Part shown: in pieces, positions 52,317-61,225 of the stretch
Numbering within the stretch: the first letter of the stretch is position 1
Layout: the number at the start of each line of letters is the position of its first letter
NCBI RefSeq assembly: GCF_020515625.1
Contig: NZ_JAIWPJ010000005.1
Span: 113,692 to 177,691, forward strand
Direction: 5' to 3'
From: Natrinema amylolyticum
GTDB lineage: Archaea; Halobacteriota; Halobacteria; Halobacteriales; Natrialbaceae
Length of the DNA stretch: 64,000 nucleotides
Translations under genes and position numbers: made by a program
Notes under the pieces: model-generated
The model's input: the letters and a program-made list of their open reading frames with translations, nothing else
Database searches by the model: none
What the model was told of the DNA's origin: nothing

Positions 52317-52787
52317 TTAGTCGAAGTCGGGAAGGTCCTCGGGCGGTTCGTACTCGGCCTCCCAGTCGACGTACTCCTCTTTGAGTGTGACCGAGACGAT
52401 CTGGCCGAACTCGGTCAGTTCGGCGTTGATCGAGGAGACCGTTCCCCAGGTGTCGAGGTCGGGATGGTACTCTCGGGCCTGCCAGTCCTCCGGAATGCCG
52501 GGCGCGTGATAGCCCACCCGATCGGCGAAGTCGTCCCAGAAGAAGTCAAAGCCCGCGAAGAGGTCCAGATCGCGGGCGATCTCGTACTCGCCTTCCTCGA
52601 GGTCCGTGTCCGCGCGCCACTCGTCGAAGGCCTCGTCCCAGGCGCCCTCCTCGAGGAACGCCTGTAGCTCCTCGCGGCGGTAGTCGATCTCCTCGGCACC
52701 GTCGGCGCTGACGGTCGCGTCCTCGTACTCGTTCGGGTCGACGAACTCCAACTCCGGCGGCTCGGGGGGCTCGACCTCGAGTGTCAT
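52317..52787 (-). CDS. Acidic protein of unknown function, paralogue of the gene at 54249
   Basis: The 156-residue product starts MTLEVEPPEPPELEFVDPNE. Its middle (LQAFLEEGAWDEAFDEWRAD, then FDFFWDDFADRVGYHAPGIP) matches the protein at 54249-54698 almost residue for residue in spacing. The C-terminus differs (TVSSINAELTEFGQIVSVTL). No known motif or membrane segment is present. The Trp/Phe-rich helical centre is the conserved unit. It lies just downstream of the M20 peptidase gene's promoter side, on the same strand. Confidence 0.78.
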   Translation of the reverse strand: MTLEVEPPEPPELEFVDPNEYEDATVSADGAEEIDYRREELQAFLEEGAWDEAFDEWRADTDLEEGEYEIARDLDLFAGFDFFWDDFADRVGYHAPGIPEDWQAREYHPDLDTWGTVSSINAELTEFGQIVSVTLKEEYVDWEAEYEPPEDLPDFD

Positions 52788-52847
52788 GGATGGTCGTAGG
52801 TCGGGTTCCCGGATAAGAATTCCCACCTCGCGGCCGGGAAAGCGGTT

Positions 52848-54110
52848 TCAACCGCCGCGGATCCGATCGATCTCGAACGGGAGTCGCGCGTAGACGAGCG
52901 CGTTCCGGCGGAGTTTGTCGACGGTCGTGTACTCGTCGACCGCGTGTGCCGTTCCCGTGCCGGTCGCGAATTCGACGCTCGGGATCCCGTTCTCGCGGAA
53001 CACTTGTGCGTCACCGCTGCCCGTCGCGAACCGGCGATACAGCGGCGTCGGCACGACGTCGTCGACGACGCGGCTCGTCGCTCGAACGATCGCCGAATCG
53101 GGGGCCGTGTACGACCCCGCCTTACACGTGACGTCGACGAGCGTCGCGGCCGCTCGCTCGTCGAGGCAGTCTCGAATCCGCGAAATAATCGCTTCCGAAC
53201 CGACCGACGGCAATATGCGAACGTCGAGCGTGGCTTCGGCGCTCGCGGGAACGGTATTGACCGCATCACCGCCGTTGAACGTGCCGAGGTTGACGGTCGG
53301 CGAGCGAAAGAGGGCCCTCGCCGTTTCCTCGTCGAGGTGGATCGAATAGTACTCGACGCTCTCGGCGAGAATCGACTCGTCGATCCCGTCGGTCGGGACC
53401 TCGAACTGCCGAAGCCGTCGCCGACACGTCCGAACCGTCTCGTACAGGCGATCGATCGCGTTCTCGCCGAACATCGGCCTCGAGCCGTGGGCCGCGCGCC
53501 CTTCGTATCTGATCGACGGCCAGACGTATCCCCGGTCGCCGACCGCGATCGAGTTGCTATCGCGTCGGCCAGTCGCTTCGCCGACCACACAGGCGTCGGC
53601 GCTCAGCCGACCACTCCCCAATCGAGCGGCGAGTCCGACCTCACCGCCGACTTCCTCGTCGCTCACGAGAGCGAACTGGAGCGTGACCGGTGGCTCGGTG
53701 TCGGTTTCCGCGTACGCCCTGGCGACCTGGAGCATCGCTCCGATGGCGCCCTTCATATCGGTCGTCCCCCGACCGTACAGCCGGTCGCCGTCGACCTCGC
53801 CGAGCGGATCGTACGTCCACTCCGCCTCGCGGAACGGAACCGTATCGAGGTGGCCGTTGTACAGGAGCGTGAACTCGCTGGCACCCGGCATCGTCGCGAC
53901 GAAGTTCGGTTTCATCGGATCGACGGCGAAGCGCTCACAGTCGCATCCGAGCGATTCGAACTCCTCGGCGAGCCAGTCGGCGAGCGCTCGCGTGTTCCCC
54001 GGCGGATTCCGCGTGTCCGCCGCCACGATTCGACGGGTTGTTTCGAGGATCGCTCGGGGATCGTTCTCGAGAGCCGCGCACACCGGACCGGCGGGACCCC
54101 GATCGTCCAT
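52848..54110 (-). CDS. M20-family metallopeptidase (ArgE/DapE-like)
   Basis: The 420-residue product has the metal ligands LYNGHLDTVPF, GRGTTDMKGAIGAM and VSDEEVGGEVG (catalytic Glu), plus VVGEATGRRDSNSIAVGDRG and a dimerisation lid domain with EGRAAHGSRPMFGENAID. The final metal His is in GTGTAHAVDEYTTVDKL. Such enzymes cleave amide bonds in acetylornithine, succinyl-diaminopimelate or dipeptides; the substrate here is not clear. It is flanked on the same strand by two paralogous genes of unknown function. Confidence 0.9.
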   Translation of the reverse strand: MDDRGPAGPVCAALENDPRAILETTRRIVAADTRNPPGNTRALADWLAEEFESLGCDCERFAVDPMKPNFVATMPGASEFTLLYNGHLDTVPFREAEWTYDPLGEVDGDRLYGRGTTDMKGAIGAMLQVARAYAETDTEPPVTLQFALVSDEEVGGEVGLAARLGSGRLSADACVVGEATGRRDSNSIAVGDRGYVWPSIRYEGRAAHGSRPMFGENAIDRLYETVRTCRRRLRQFEVPTDGIDESILAESVEYYSIHLDEETARALFRSPTVNLGTFNGGDAVNTVPASAEATLDVRILPSVGSEAIISRIRDCLDERAAATLVDVTCKAGSYTAPDSAIVRATSRVVDDVVPTPLYRRFATGSGDAQVFRENGIPSVEFATGTGTAHAVDEYTTVDKLRRNALVYARLPFEIDRIRGG

Positions 54111-54248
54111 ATCTCTCCGTTCGATCGCAGAACGGCTAAAACCCCGGCATGAGGACGTTCTCCGGAGACGGACGCTGCTCGAGCCGGTCGCTCGGAAACG
54201 CGGGTGCGATGGAGCTGTCAGTGACCGATTCGGGGATTCGTTACCCCG

Positions 54249-54698
54249 CTACTCCCAGGTGTAACCGAACTCCTCCCCGTCGCGGTGGATGTAATCGTTC
54301 TCCAGCACTTCGCTCACTGTCCGGCCGAGCGAGTCCAACTCCTCCTCGATGCCCTGAATATCGACGTCGTCGAGTCCCTCGCGAGTCGCCGCCAGATCGT
54401 CCGGAACCGCCGGCGCGCGGTAGCCGACGTCTTCTGCGGACTGATTCCAGTAGAAGTCGAGTCGCTCGAGCAAGCCCGCCTCGCGGACGGCCCGAAACTC
54501 CGTTTCGGACAGGTAGGTGTCCCTGGCCCACTCGTCGAATGCGTCTTCCCACGCGCCCGCCTCGAGGAAGTCGGCCAGCGCTTCGCGGCGGACGTTGTCC
54601 CCCGTCCGCTCGTCGGGTTCGTCGACGGCGTCGTAGTCACCGGGGTCCTGTGAGCCGTGGAGCCTCGGCGGATCGGGAACCTCGACATCGAGTGTCAT
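54249..54698 (-). CDS. Acidic protein of unknown function, paralogue of the gene at 52317
   Basis: The 149-residue product starts MTLDVEVPDPPRLHGSQDPG and shares LADFLEAGAWEDAFDEWARD and LDFYWNQSAEDVGYRAPAVP with the protein at 52317-52787, including the position of Trp and Phe/Tyr residues. The start at 54698 is set by that alignment (both begin MTL-V); the frame stays open further upstream. Function unknown. Confidence 0.78.
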   Translation of the reverse strand: MTLDVEVPDPPRLHGSQDPGDYDAVDEPDERTGDNVRREALADFLEAGAWEDAFDEWARDTYLSETEFRAVREAGLLERLDFYWNQSAEDVGYRAPAVPDDLAATREGLDDVDIQGIEEELDSLGRTVSEVLENDYIHRDGEEFGYTWE

Positions 54699-54857
54699 GC
54701 TTTCTCGTTCGGTCGGCAGCGGTATGGTGTTTTCCCAGCGATTGGCCGACCAGCGGTCTCGCATTATCGATCCATCGAGACGTGGCGACAGACGCTGACC
54801 GTCTGCTCGGTACCGCAGTCCCCCACAGTTATTTCAGCCGGGATACAACTAGCGCAC

Positions 54858-55262
54858 ATGGCCAGCGAAACCGCCGGCGGACGGGACTACTCGCTCGTCG
54901 AGTTGTTCGCCATCAAGTTCGTCCTGGCCGACGTGCTGATCATCGCGTTGCTGTTGCTGGCCGGCCCGGTGTACGCGATTCTGGCCACTGCCCTGATCGT
55001 GATCGGAGGTCTCCTCCTGTGGTACCTCGCCGGCCGGACGGGAGACGACGAGTCGCGCGATATCGAACCGGAACGCGGTGAGAGGGTCGAGACGGCCGAC
55101 AGCGGGACCGACCCCGTGACGACGCTGCAGGAGCGATACGCCGCCGGCGAACTGTCCGAGGCCGAGTTCGAGGCGAAACTGGACCGACTGATCGACTCCA
55201 ACGAGCGGGCCGAGTCGGCGGACGTCGAGACCGAAGATCTCTCCCTCGAGCGCCGGCGCTGA
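54858..55262 (+). CDS. SHOCT-domain membrane protein
   Basis: The 134-residue product has two hydrophobic helices (about 17-58: FVLADVLIIALLLLAGPVY, then ILATALIVIGGLLLWYLAG) and a C-terminal SHOCT motif, DPVTTLQERYAAGELSEAEF (about 92-115). SHOCT is a short helical oligomerisation motif often found at the C-terminus of membrane proteins. A TTATTTCAG near 54831 fits a TATA box. Function unknown. Confidence 0.83.
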   Translation: MASETAGGRDYSLVELFAIKFVLADVLIIALLLLAGPVYAILATALIVIGGLLLWYLAGRTGDDESRDIEPERGERVETADSGTDPVTTLQERYAAGELSEAEFEAKLDRLIDSNERAESADVETEDLSLERRR

Positions 55263-55422
55263 CCCCGCCGATCTGCTGGTGCTGATCCCGCGATCCGCAG
55301 CGCTGACCCCGTCGATCCATCGGCGGGTGGCGTTCGGCTACACCGGTCGACCGCCCGTCGGCCGTCGGCATTCGCGAATCCCATCCAAACACTCAATCGC
55401 CGGCCCGTCGTACGGTCGAGCG

Positions 55423-56208
55423 ATGACTGACTACGAGGCGGTGATCCTCGACGTCGACGGGACGATCGTCCGCGGCGAGGCATTGCTTCCCGGCGTCACC
55501 GACGGGCTGCGCGCGCTCGAGGCGGCCGGCTGTTCGCGGCTGCTCTTCTCGAACAACCCGACGCGGGGGGCCGACCACTACGGCGAGAAACTCGCACCGC
55601 ACGGGATCGACGTCGATCCGAACGCCGTCCTCACGTCGGCGACCGTCTCCGCGGAGTACCTCGCGGCGACCCACACCGACGACGCGGTCTATCTCGTCGG
55701 CGGCGAGCGACTCCGGGCGATCCTCGAAGACGCGGCTGTCGAACTGACGACGGAGCCCGACGCGGCCGAGGTCGTGTTGGGATCGTTCGACAAGAACTTC
55801 TCGTTCGGCACGCTCTGGGAGGCCCTGCGGGCGCTCGAGGGCGACGTTCCGTTCTACGGTACCGATCCGGACGCGACGATCCCGATCGACGACGGCGAGA
55901 TTCCGGGCTCGGGGGCGATCCTCGCCGCGATGGAGGCCGTGGCCAGCCGCGAGGCGGACGCGATTCTGGGCAAACCGTCATCGATCGCGGCCGAGGCGGC
56001 GATGGACCGACTGGACACCGATCCGCGGAACGTCTTGGTCGTCGGCGACCGTCTCAACACGGACATCGAACTCGGCAATCGCGCCGGGATGGAGACGGCC
56101 CTCGTACTCACCGGCGTCACCGACCGCGCGGATCTCGCTGCGACCGACGCCGACACCGAGCCGGATCACGTCCTCGAGTCGCTGGCCGCGGTCGATACGT
56201 TGCTCTGA
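55423..56208 (+). CDS. HAD-superfamily phosphatase (NagD-like, subfamily IIA)
   Basis: The 261-residue product has motif I VILDVDGTIVRG (Asp nucleophile), motif II LLFSNNPTRG, and motif III/IV GKPSSIAAEAAMDRL with VLVVGDRLNTDIELGNRAGM. The C2-type cap sits between motifs II and III, as in NagD and 4-nitrophenylphosphatases. Likely substrates are sugar phosphates or phosphoglycolate; the sequence does not decide. It follows the SHOCT gene by 160 nt. Confidence 0.92.
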   Translation: MTDYEAVILDVDGTIVRGEALLPGVTDGLRALEAAGCSRLLFSNNPTRGADHYGEKLAPHGIDVDPNAVLTSATVSAEYLAATHTDDAVYLVGGERLRAILEDAAVELTTEPDAAEVVLGSFDKNFSFGTLWEALRALEGDVPFYGTDPDATIPIDDGEIPGSGAILAAMEAVASREADAILGKPSSIAAEAAMDRLDTDPRNVLVVGDRLNTDIELGNRAGMETALVLTGVTDRADLAATDADTEPDHVLESLAAVDTLL

Positions 56209-56327
56209 GCCCGGCTCGCCCGTTTGGACCGCGCGTCAGGCGACGATCGCGGATCATCTGCACCGGAACCGCTCGACGTGCGCGCTCGAGAGGTATATTT
56301 ATCCGTGACAGTGACCATATACGTCAC

Positions 56328-56555
56328 ATGAGAGAACGCATAACTGCAGTGTTGCTCCGTGCACGATACGCGGCGATCGGCGCAGCGGTCGGTGCAGGGA
56401 TCGGTGGCCTGTTCAGTCGAAACGCGGCCAGTACCGGCGGCGCGATCGGTGGCCTCGTGGGTGCGACGATCGCCGACACCCGCGGGACCCTCGAGGGAAC
56501 GCTCGAGGAGGCCAAAGAGCTCGATCCACGGTCCGACGGCACCGACGCGGAGTAA
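56328..56555 (+). CDS. Small glycine-zipper protein, 75 residues
   Basis: The product reads MRERITAVLLRARYAAIGAA, then GAGIGGLFSRNAASTGGAIG and GLVGATIADTRGTLEGTLEE. The Gly-x3-Gly spacing makes a glycine zipper that could pack in or against a membrane. A TATA-like GTATATTTATCC lies at 56292-56303, placed for a leaderless start. I do not recognise a named family. Confidence 0.7.
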   Translation: MRERITAVLLRARYAAIGAAVGAGIGGLFSRNAASTGGAIGGLVGATIADTRGTLEGTLEEAKELDPRSDGTDAE

Positions 56556-56698
56556 CTGTCCTCACCGGTCGGTCACCGTCCGATAGATGATCGGCCCGAT
56601 AGTCGACGCGATCAGTGGAGCGATCGACACTCGTCGATGATTCCGGTCGTCGATTCGACCGCGGAAGAGCGCTCGCAGAGACGGGTCGGCCGGTGCGG

Positions 56699-57148
56699 CT
56701 AGTCGGCTCGGCCCAGATCGTCCGCGAGCGCCTCCCGTCGAAGTCGTTCCCCTTCGTCCGTGTCGACGGTCAACTCGGGAACCGTCGTCGGCGTGTTGTC
56801 CTCGTCGATGGCGACGTAGACGAAGTACGATTCAGTGGTTCGTTTGCGCTCGCGAGTCTGAAGGTTCTCGCGCTCGGCGATCAGACGGACCTTCACGCTC
56901 GAGGTGCCCGCGTCGTAGACGTAGGCGGTGATGTACGCCGCGTCGCCGACGGGGATCGGCCGCTCGAAGTTCATCTGGTTGACGCGTGCGGTGACACACA
57001 TCTCGCCGGAAAATCGCATCGCGCTCATCGCGCCCACTTCGTCCATCCATTTCATCACGTTGCCGCCGTGGGCGACGTCGAGCGTGTTGGCGTGATTCGG
57101 CTGGACCATCTCCCGATTTTCGATGACCGTCTCCCGAAGGGCCGTCAT
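56699..57148 (-). CDS. Acyl-CoA thioesterase, hotdog fold
   Basis: The 149-residue product has the hotdog core QPNHANTLDVAHGGNVMKWM followed by DEVGAMSAMRFSG, and NFERPIPVGDAAYITAYVYD. The Asn/Asp and HGG positions match YciA/BACH-type acyl-CoA hydrolases. It hydrolyses CoA thioesters in the cytoplasm. It is divergent from the TraB-family gene; the 168-base spacer contains a TATA-like ATAGATATTTTACA near 57250-57264 for the latter. Confidence 0.9.
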   Translation of the reverse strand: MTALRETVIENREMVQPNHANTLDVAHGGNVMKWMDEVGAMSAMRFSGEMCVTARVNQMNFERPIPVGDAAYITAYVYDAGTSSVKVRLIAERENLQTRERKRTTESYFVYVAIDEDNTPTTVPELTVDTDEGERLRREALADDLGRAD

Positions 57149-57315
57149 TGGCCGGTTTTGCCCGAGGGCACCAATCAGTCTTGCTTTCAGCGGTCGACGG
57201 GGATCGACCGGACTCGAGTGACAGTTCGGGCTGCTCGACTGTTCAACTGTATAGATATTTTACACGCCTTCGCGGTCCGATACTGGTAAAAGTCGCCGCC
57301 GAGTTGGGGGGAGTA

Positions 57316-59088
57316 ATGAGCGACGCAGGCGAGGCCGACGTGCCGGAGCCGCCAGCACCGCCCGACCGCGAGCGCGGCTCCGTCGAGGTCCTCGGGACGG
57401 CACACGTCTCGCAAGCGAGTGTCGACGAGGTTCGCGAGACGATCGACCGAGAGGACCCGGACGTCGTCGCCGTCGAACTCGACGAAGGGCGCTACCGCCA
57501 GATGAAAGGCGGCACGCCGGACGACATCGAAGCGGGCGATCTCCTCTCGGGCAACACGGTCTTTCAGTTTCTGGCCTACTGGATGCTGTCGTACGTTCAG
57601 TCACGGCTCGGCGATCAGTTCGACATCGAACCCGGTGCCGACATGCGGGCCGCCATCGAGGCCGCCGAAGCGAACGGCAGCGGTGTCGCCCTGGTCGACC
57701 GCGACATTCAGACGACGATCCAACGGTTCTGGAACGGGCTCACCGTAACCGAGAAGCTGAAAATGGTCGGCGGGCTTGCGCTCGGAATCACCGATCCCCG
57801 AACGCTTGGGCTCACCTTCGGCGCCGTCGGTGGCGCCGTTCTCGGCTTTCTCGTCGCCGCGTTTCTCGCCCCGGTGTTCGGCTTCGGTGACCTCCTGCTG
57901 GTCGGAATCAGCGATCCCACGACGCTCCAGTACGCCGGCGGCGGCGCAATCGGCGCGCTCGTCGGCACGTTCGTCGGTCTCCTCTTTCTGCCCTCCCTCG
58001 AGTCCGCCGGACGGTACACCGGTGGCTATCTCTCGGGGTTTTCGATACGGGTTCTCGCCGGACTAGTCCTCGGGATCGGCGGCTGTCTCGCACTGGTCGC
58101 GACCGGGACCTTCGTCGGGCCGTTCTCGGCCGGGACGGTCGAGAGCGCGGGTATCTATGCGATTCGAGGGACGGCCGGGACGCTGGCCGGCCTCGGCGTC
58201 GGCGTCACTATCGGTGCCGTCCTCGGACTCGGCCTCGACGGGCTCAGTAGCGACGTCGAGGACATCGACGAGATCGACATCGAGGAGATGACCGACGGCG
58301 ACGTCGTCGCCGCCATGATGGAGGAGTTCCGCCAGTTCAGCCCCCGCGGCGCGAACGCCCTGATCGACGAACGCGACGCCTACATCGCACACAACCTCCA
58401 CGACCTCCGCGAACAGGGGTACGACGTCCTCGCCGTCGTCGGCGCCGGCCACAAGGCCGGGATCGAACGCCACTTGCTGAACCCCGAGGATATTCCGACG
58501 CTCGAGTCGATCTCCGGAACCGCCTCGAGCCGTCGGTTCTCGCCGCTGAAGATCGTCGGCTACCTCATCATGATCGGCTTCCTCGGGTTCTTCTTCCTGC
58601 TGATCATGGCGGGAGTCAGGAACGCCTTCCTGTTGAAGCTGTTCGCGGCTTGGTTCCTCTTCAACGGGATCTTCGCGTTCACGCTGGCGCGGCTGGCCGG
58701 CGCACGCTGGATCAGCGCCGGCGTCGGCGGCGCGGTCGCCTGGCTGACGAGCATCAATCCGCTGCTCGCGCCCGGCTGGTTCGCCGGCTACGTCGAACTC
58801 AGACATCGTCCGGTCAACGTCCGGGACATCCAGACGCTAAACGAGATCGTCGGCGACACCGAGCGGCCGATCGGCGAGGCCCTCGACGCGATGTTCGACG
58901 TCCCGCTGTTCCGGCTGATCATGATCGTCGCGCTCACGAACATCGGGAGCATGATCGCGACGGGGCTGTTCCCGTTCGTGGTACTGCCGTGGCTAGCCCC
59001 CGAAATCGGCGGCGTCGACGCGCTCATGGGACAGCTCGTTCAGGGCGCCCAGAACAGCCTCGAGCTGATCCGGGGACTGCTGTCATGA
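57316..59088 (+). CDS. TraB/PrgY-family membrane protein
   Basis: The 590-residue product has a catalytic-type N-terminal domain: EVLGTAHVSQASVDEVRETI (GTAHVS, about 27-32), VVAVELDEGRYRQMKGG and VALVDRDIQTTIQRF, then VLAVVGAGHKAGIERHLLN near residue 370. Two long hydrophobic segments interrupt it (about 155-310), and five or six more follow at the C-terminus. PrgY controls pheromone activity in Enterococcus; the fold is related to TIKI metalloproteases. ATG 57316 matches the family N-terminus. Its stop overlaps the start of a site-2-protease-like gene (ATGA). Confidence 0.88.
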   Translation: MSDAGEADVPEPPAPPDRERGSVEVLGTAHVSQASVDEVRETIDREDPDVVAVELDEGRYRQMKGGTPDDIEAGDLLSGNTVFQFLAYWMLSYVQSRLGDQFDIEPGADMRAAIEAAEANGSGVALVDRDIQTTIQRFWNGLTVTEKLKMVGGLALGITDPRTLGLTFGAVGGAVLGFLVAAFLAPVFGFGDLLLVGISDPTTLQYAGGGAIGALVGTFVGLLFLPSLESAGRYTGGYLSGFSIRVLAGLVLGIGGCLALVATGTFVGPFSAGTVESAGIYAIRGTAGTLAGLGVGVTIGAVLGLGLDGLSSDVEDIDEIDIEEMTDGDVVAAMMEEFRQFSPRGANALIDERDAYIAHNLHDLREQGYDVLAVVGAGHKAGIERHLLNPEDIPTLESISGTASSRRFSPLKIVGYLIMIGFLGFFFLLIMAGVRNAFLLKLFAAWFLFNGIFAFTLARLAGARWISAGVGGAVAWLTSINPLLAPGWFAGYVELRHRPVNVRDIQTLNEIVGDTERPIGEALDAMFDVPLFRLIMIVALTNIGSMIATGLFPFVVLPWLAPEIGGVDALMGQLVQGAQNSLELIRGLLS

Positions 59089-59717
59089 GCTACCGGACCA
59101 CCCGACAGTCCGATCCCGAACTGCGCTTTAGCGACACGGAGCTTCGCGATCTCGCGATCGCGTGGCTCACGCTCAGCGTCGCGTTCGCGCTGTTGTTCGC
59201 GCCGGTCCACCGCGGCGGAAGCGTCGGCACGTTCGTCACGATGGTCGGACTGAGCCTCGTCACGGTCGGCGTCGCGTTCCTCCTCCACGAGATCGCACAC
59301 AAGGTCGTCGCGATCGAACACGGCCAGCTCGCCGAGTTTCGAGCCGACTACCAGATGCTCTTTCTGGCGATCATGGGGGCGCTCGTCGGGTTCCTCTTCG
59401 CCGCACCCGGAGCCGTCTACCACCGCGGCCAAGTGACCCAGCGCGAGAACGGGCTGATCGCGCTCGCGGGCCCGGTAACGAACCTCCTGTTAGCGCTGCT
59501 CTTCCTCCCGCTGGTGATCTTCCCCGAACCGTTCGGGACGATCGGTCAGATGGGGATCTGGATCAACCTCTTCCTGGCCGCGTTCAACATGATCCCCTTC
59601 GGCCCGCTCGACGGGAAGTCGGTCCTCGAGTGGCACAAGGGGATCTTCGCCCTCGTCTTCGTCCCGTCGGTGCTGCTCGCGGCGTACGTGGTCCTCTTCG
59701 TCGGGCCGTTCGGGTAG
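59085..59717 (+). CDS. Site-2-protease-like membrane metallopeptidase (M50)
   Basis: The 210-residue product has HEIAH at about 68-72 in AFLLHEIAHKVVAIEHGQL and the second metal motif NMIPFGPLDGKSVLEW. Five or six helices surround them. Such proteases cut membrane-embedded substrates. The open frame extends upstream within the TraB gene, but ATG 59085 gives the correct N-terminus and coupling. The pairing with a TraB-family protein suggests both act on the same membrane protein or signal. Confidence 0.9.
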   Translation: MSYRTTRQSDPELRFSDTELRDLAIAWLTLSVAFALLFAPVHRGGSVGTFVTMVGLSLVTVGVAFLLHEIAHKVVAIEHGQLAEFRADYQMLFLAIMGALVGFLFAAPGAVYHRGQVTQRENGLIALAGPVTNLLLALLFLPLVIFPEPFGTIGQMGIWINLFLAAFNMIPFGPLDGKSVLEWHKGIFALVFVPSVLLAAYVVLFVGPFG

Positions 59718-59804
59718 ACGCCGGTCGTCCCGGTCGCTCGAGCGGTCCCGGGGCGTCTCGGCCGGACCGGTGACCTTTTGCTCGCGCCGGGAGGTCCTTC
59801 GAGT

Positions 59805-60800
59805 ATGACCGACACGGACGACGAGGGAGGCGACGCGACGGGACTCACCTACGCCGAGACCGGCGTCGACATCGAGGCGAGCGAGGACGCGACCGCGGCC
59901 CTGCTCGAGGCCTTCGGCAGCGACCTGCGGACCGAGTACGCGGGCCTGCTCGACATCGGCGACCGGTATCTCGCGCTGGCGACCGACGGCGTCGGGACGA
60001 AGCTGCTGGTCGCCGAAGCGATCGAGGACTTCTCGACGATCGGCATCGACTGCATCGCGATGAACGTCAACGATCTCGTCGCGGCGGGCGTCGAACCCGT
60101 CGCCTTCGTCGACTACCTCGCGATCGACGAACCCGACGAGGAGCTGACCAACCAGATCGGCGAGGGGCTCGCGGTGGGGCTCGAGCAGGCCGATCTCACC
60201 ATGCTCGGTGGCGAGACGGCGGTCATGCCCGAAGTCGTGAAAGGGTTCGATCTGGCGGGCACCTGTGCCGGACTCGCCGGGAAAGACGAAATCTTCGACG
60301 GCGAGGCGCAGGTCGGGGACGCCCTCGTCGGGTTCCCCTCGAACGGGATCCACTCGAACGGGTTGACCCTCGCTCGCGAGGCGGTGACCCGGGAGCACGA
60401 CTATACGGACGAGTTCCCGCTCGACCCCGAGCGAACGATCGGCGAGGAACTGCTGCGCCCGACCCGGATCTACACTGACCTGCTCGAGCCGATGCGCGAC
60501 CACGGGGTCCGCGCGGCGGCTCACGTCACGGGCGGCGGCTGGACGAACCTGCTGCGGATGGGCGAGCACGAGTACGATATCGAGAACCCGCTCCCGGCAC
60601 AGCCGGTCTTCGAGTTCGTTCAGGCGGAAGGGAACGTGACCGACGCGGAGATGCACCGGACGTTCAACATGGGGACCGGGTTCGTCGTCGCGCTTCCCGA
60701 TGACCGCGCTGAGGAGTTAGCCGCGGCGACGGACGGACAGATCATCGGACGCGTCGCCGACGGCGACACCGTCGAAATCCGCGGGCTCTCGCTGTCCTGA
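59805..60800 (+). CDS. purM: Phosphoribosylformylglycinamidine cyclo-ligase (PurM)
   Basis: Closes the imidazole ring of AIR from FGAM and ATP in purine synthesis, the step after PurL (encoded at 23553). The 331-residue product has YLALATDGVGTKLLVAEAIE, CIAMNVNDLVAAGVEPVAFV, LGGETAVMPEVVKGFDLAG, GFPSNGIHSNGLTLAREAV and HVTGGGWTNLLRM. ATG 59805 follows an AT-poor leader; a frame 27 nt upstream is less likely. Confidence 0.95.
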   Translation: MTDTDDEGGDATGLTYAETGVDIEASEDATAALLEAFGSDLRTEYAGLLDIGDRYLALATDGVGTKLLVAEAIEDFSTIGIDCIAMNVNDLVAAGVEPVAFVDYLAIDEPDEELTNQIGEGLAVGLEQADLTMLGGETAVMPEVVKGFDLAGTCAGLAGKDEIFDGEAQVGDALVGFPSNGIHSNGLTLAREAVTREHDYTDEFPLDPERTIGEELLRPTRIYTDLLEPMRDHGVRAAAHVTGGGWTNLLRMGEHEYDIENPLPAQPVFEFVQAEGNVTDAEMHRTFNMGTGFVVALPDDRAEELAAATDGQIIGRVADGDTVEIRGLSLS

Positions 60801-60985
60801 CCCAGACGGCTTCGGTTCTGCGGTCGAACCGCTATTTTCAGACGAGTGCGCGCCGACCCGTTGCCTCAGCTCCGTGGAGCGCTGTTCGATAGTGTGATAA
60901 ATTGAATTAACGAAAGTAATATGACATCATATCGCATACTAGTGTGATAGCAGCGAGACATCGATCGAAGGCCGCTATACCGACT

Positions 60986-61117
60986 ATGAGAGACATACGC
61001 TGTCCGAACTGTAAGGGAAACAACGGTACCGAAGTCGACGGCGAACTGCTCGGCCCAGAAGTCAACCGAACGTTCGAGTGCGAACGCTGTGGCCACACGT
61101 GGGACGTCGTCGTCTGA
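60986..61117 (+). CDS. Zinc-ribbon micro-protein, 43 residues
   Basis: ATG 60986 opens MRDIRCPNCKGNNGTEVDGE and ends FECERCGHTWDVVV. CPNC and CERC form a zinc ribbon like those in TFS/RPB9-type proteins, but too short for a full subunit. The AT-rich spacer before it (60880-60950) and a CTATACC near 60973 provide promoter elements. Function unknown. Confidence 0.75.
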   Translation: MRDIRCPNCKGNNGTEVDGELLGPEVNRTFECERCGHTWDVVV

Positions 61118-61225
61118 GATGACCGCTCGTCGTCCGGATCGATCGCGAATTCCGGACGCTCCCGACGCTCCTCTCCCGTTCCTGGGAATGTGGCGCTCTC
61201 CAACCGAATACGGGATCGGACCCGC

